Both the position numbers and the translations under genes were made by a program. This document shows positions 4,818 through 5,464 of a DNA stretch of 5,464 nt, one piece after another. Below the pieces are notes generated by a model. It was not told the origin of the DNA. It did not search any database and saw only the letters and a list, made by a program, of their open reading frames with translations. Numbering within the stretch: position 1 is the first letter of the stretch; the number at the start of each line of letters is the position of its first letter. This DNA is from Acidimicrobiia bacterium (GTDB lineage: Bacteria; Actinomycetota; Acidimicrobiia; Spongiisociales; SHLN01), in contig JAUXJL010000161.1 in the NCBI GenBank assembly GCA_030624805.1, forward strand, positions 1 through 5,464, given 5' to 3'.

Positions 4818-5434
4818 TTGAACAGCAGCAGCTCTTCGGGGTGTGCTCCGGATAATTCGTACGCTCCCGGCTGTGGGCTTCTACCACCGGTGAGCCGCAC
4901 GAAGGTCTCCGGGTTGGTGAGAAGGGTGCCCTTCGGCTCGCCGCTACCAAACGTCAGCTCCCGGTCATCGAAGCGGACCGCTACCGAAAAATCGGCCCGT
5001 CGGCTCCTTTCCTCGAGGAGCAGGAGGCCGAGCTCGAGCCCGGGTCCCGCATAGGGACGAGGCTCGCCGAGCGCTTCCCGGATGTCGCCTGCATGCACCC
5101 ACACGCCGAGGCCTAATCCGTCGAGTCGGCCGCCGCCCGCGTCTATGAGGCCGGCAGTCGGACGGGTCGTGCTCGTCAACTCAGCTTGTAGGTCCGAGAA
5201 TGGCCAGGGTCGGCGCTCGTCGACGTCACCCTGGTTGTCTTCGGGAGTGAATCGGTGGCTGCGATCTTCCACGAGACGCAGCATCGAGCCGGAGCAATGG
5301 GCGACAACGTCGCGCACCGTCCAGGGATCGCAGGCAGTAACCAGGCACAAATCGGTTTCCGACGCCTGGCCGATGGCCCGTTCGATCTCCCCGACCGCAA
5401 CAATGAGTATCTCTGCAGCCGGAGTACGCGTCAC
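4814..5434 (-). CDS. maleylpyruvate isomerase / DinB-like mycothiol-dependent family protein
   Basis: A 206-residue protein of the actinobacterial DinB-like family that includes mycothiol-dependent maleylpyruvate isomerase. Members are cytosolic four-helix bundles with a metal site, often acting with the thiol mycothiol. The N-terminal half has the conserved CDPWTVRDVVAHCSG (35-49; W38 and metal-ligand candidate H46) and VWVHAGDIREALGEP (111-125; H114 and D117 as the other likely ligands), so the three-residue metal site appears intact. The C-terminal half (VAVRFDDRELTFG, 151-163; ETFVRLTGGRSP, 176-187) matches the small alpha/beta domain seen in these proteins. The physiological substrate is unknown; most family members do not act on maleylpyruvate. 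It starts with GTG at 5434, preceded by GGGGA with an 8-nt spacing. The frame stays open to the right edge, so an upstream start is not excluded. The 3' end shares CTAG (4814-4817) with the transporter stop. Confidence 0.85.
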   Translation of the reverse strand: MTRTPAAEILIVAVGEIERAIGQASETDLCLVTACDPWTVRDVVAHCSGSMLRLVEDRSHRFTPEDNQGDVDERRPWPFSDLQAELTSTTRPTAGLIDAGGGRLDGLGLGVWVHAGDIREALGEPRPYAGPGLELGLLLLEERSRRADFSVAVRFDDRELTFGSGEPKGTLLTNPETFVRLTGGRSPQPGAYELSGAHPEELLLFN

Positions 5435-5464
5435 TACATCGATCCCCGGTGAGCCGAATCCGTC

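Overview
The window is high-GC (about 60% by eye), gene-dense bacterial chromosomal DNA. It looks like an actinomycete, possibly an uncultured or poorly sampled lineage. Three genes support this: an aldolase-fold protein of the Cgl0159 type, an F420-type (deazaflavin) nitroreductase-family protein, and a DinB-like protein of the mycothiol-dependent maleylpyruvate isomerase family. F420 and mycothiol are both typical of Actinomycetota. Two likely promoters lie directly on their start codons (leaderless starts), which also fits. No species can be named from the sequence alone.

Layout from left to right. Positions 1-151 hold no gene I recognise. A Cgl0159-type (beta/alpha)8 protein follows (152-1033, +). 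A small PMI-like cupin is encoded on the opposite strand (1035-1454, -), with its stop 1 nt from the previous stop. Uridine kinase (1472-2131, +) is divergent from the cupin and overlaps tail to tail a DUF488 protein (2125-2487, -). A 213-bp gap between divergent starts (2488-2700) contains a run of near-identical tandem hairpins. Then comes a probable three-gene operon on the + strand: a deazaflavin-dependent oxidoreductase-like protein (2701-3075), a PlsC-like acyltransferase (3076-3978, abutting with no gap) and an EamA/DMT transporter (3993-4817). The last gene is the DinB/mycothiol-type enzyme (4814-5434, -), whose stop shares the palindrome CTAG with the transporter's stop.

How the genes fit together. 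Uridine kinase is pyrimidine-salvage housekeeping. The Cgl0159-type protein may be the edge of an inositol or sugar catabolic locus to the left, but nothing in the window proves it. The 2701-4817 genes are probably co-transcribed (a redox protein, a membrane-lipid acyltransferase and a drug/metabolite transporter); a shared pathway is not evident. All three convergent junctions are so tight that no intrinsic terminator fits in them.

Most of the window is ordinary core-genome content. I see no tRNA, rRNA, CRISPR array, IS element, phage gene or defence system. The least explained element is the tandem hairpin block at 2567-2626. Also worth a second look are the altered signature motifs in the acyltransferase (FPQGS) and the DUF488 protein (DGRWPPG).
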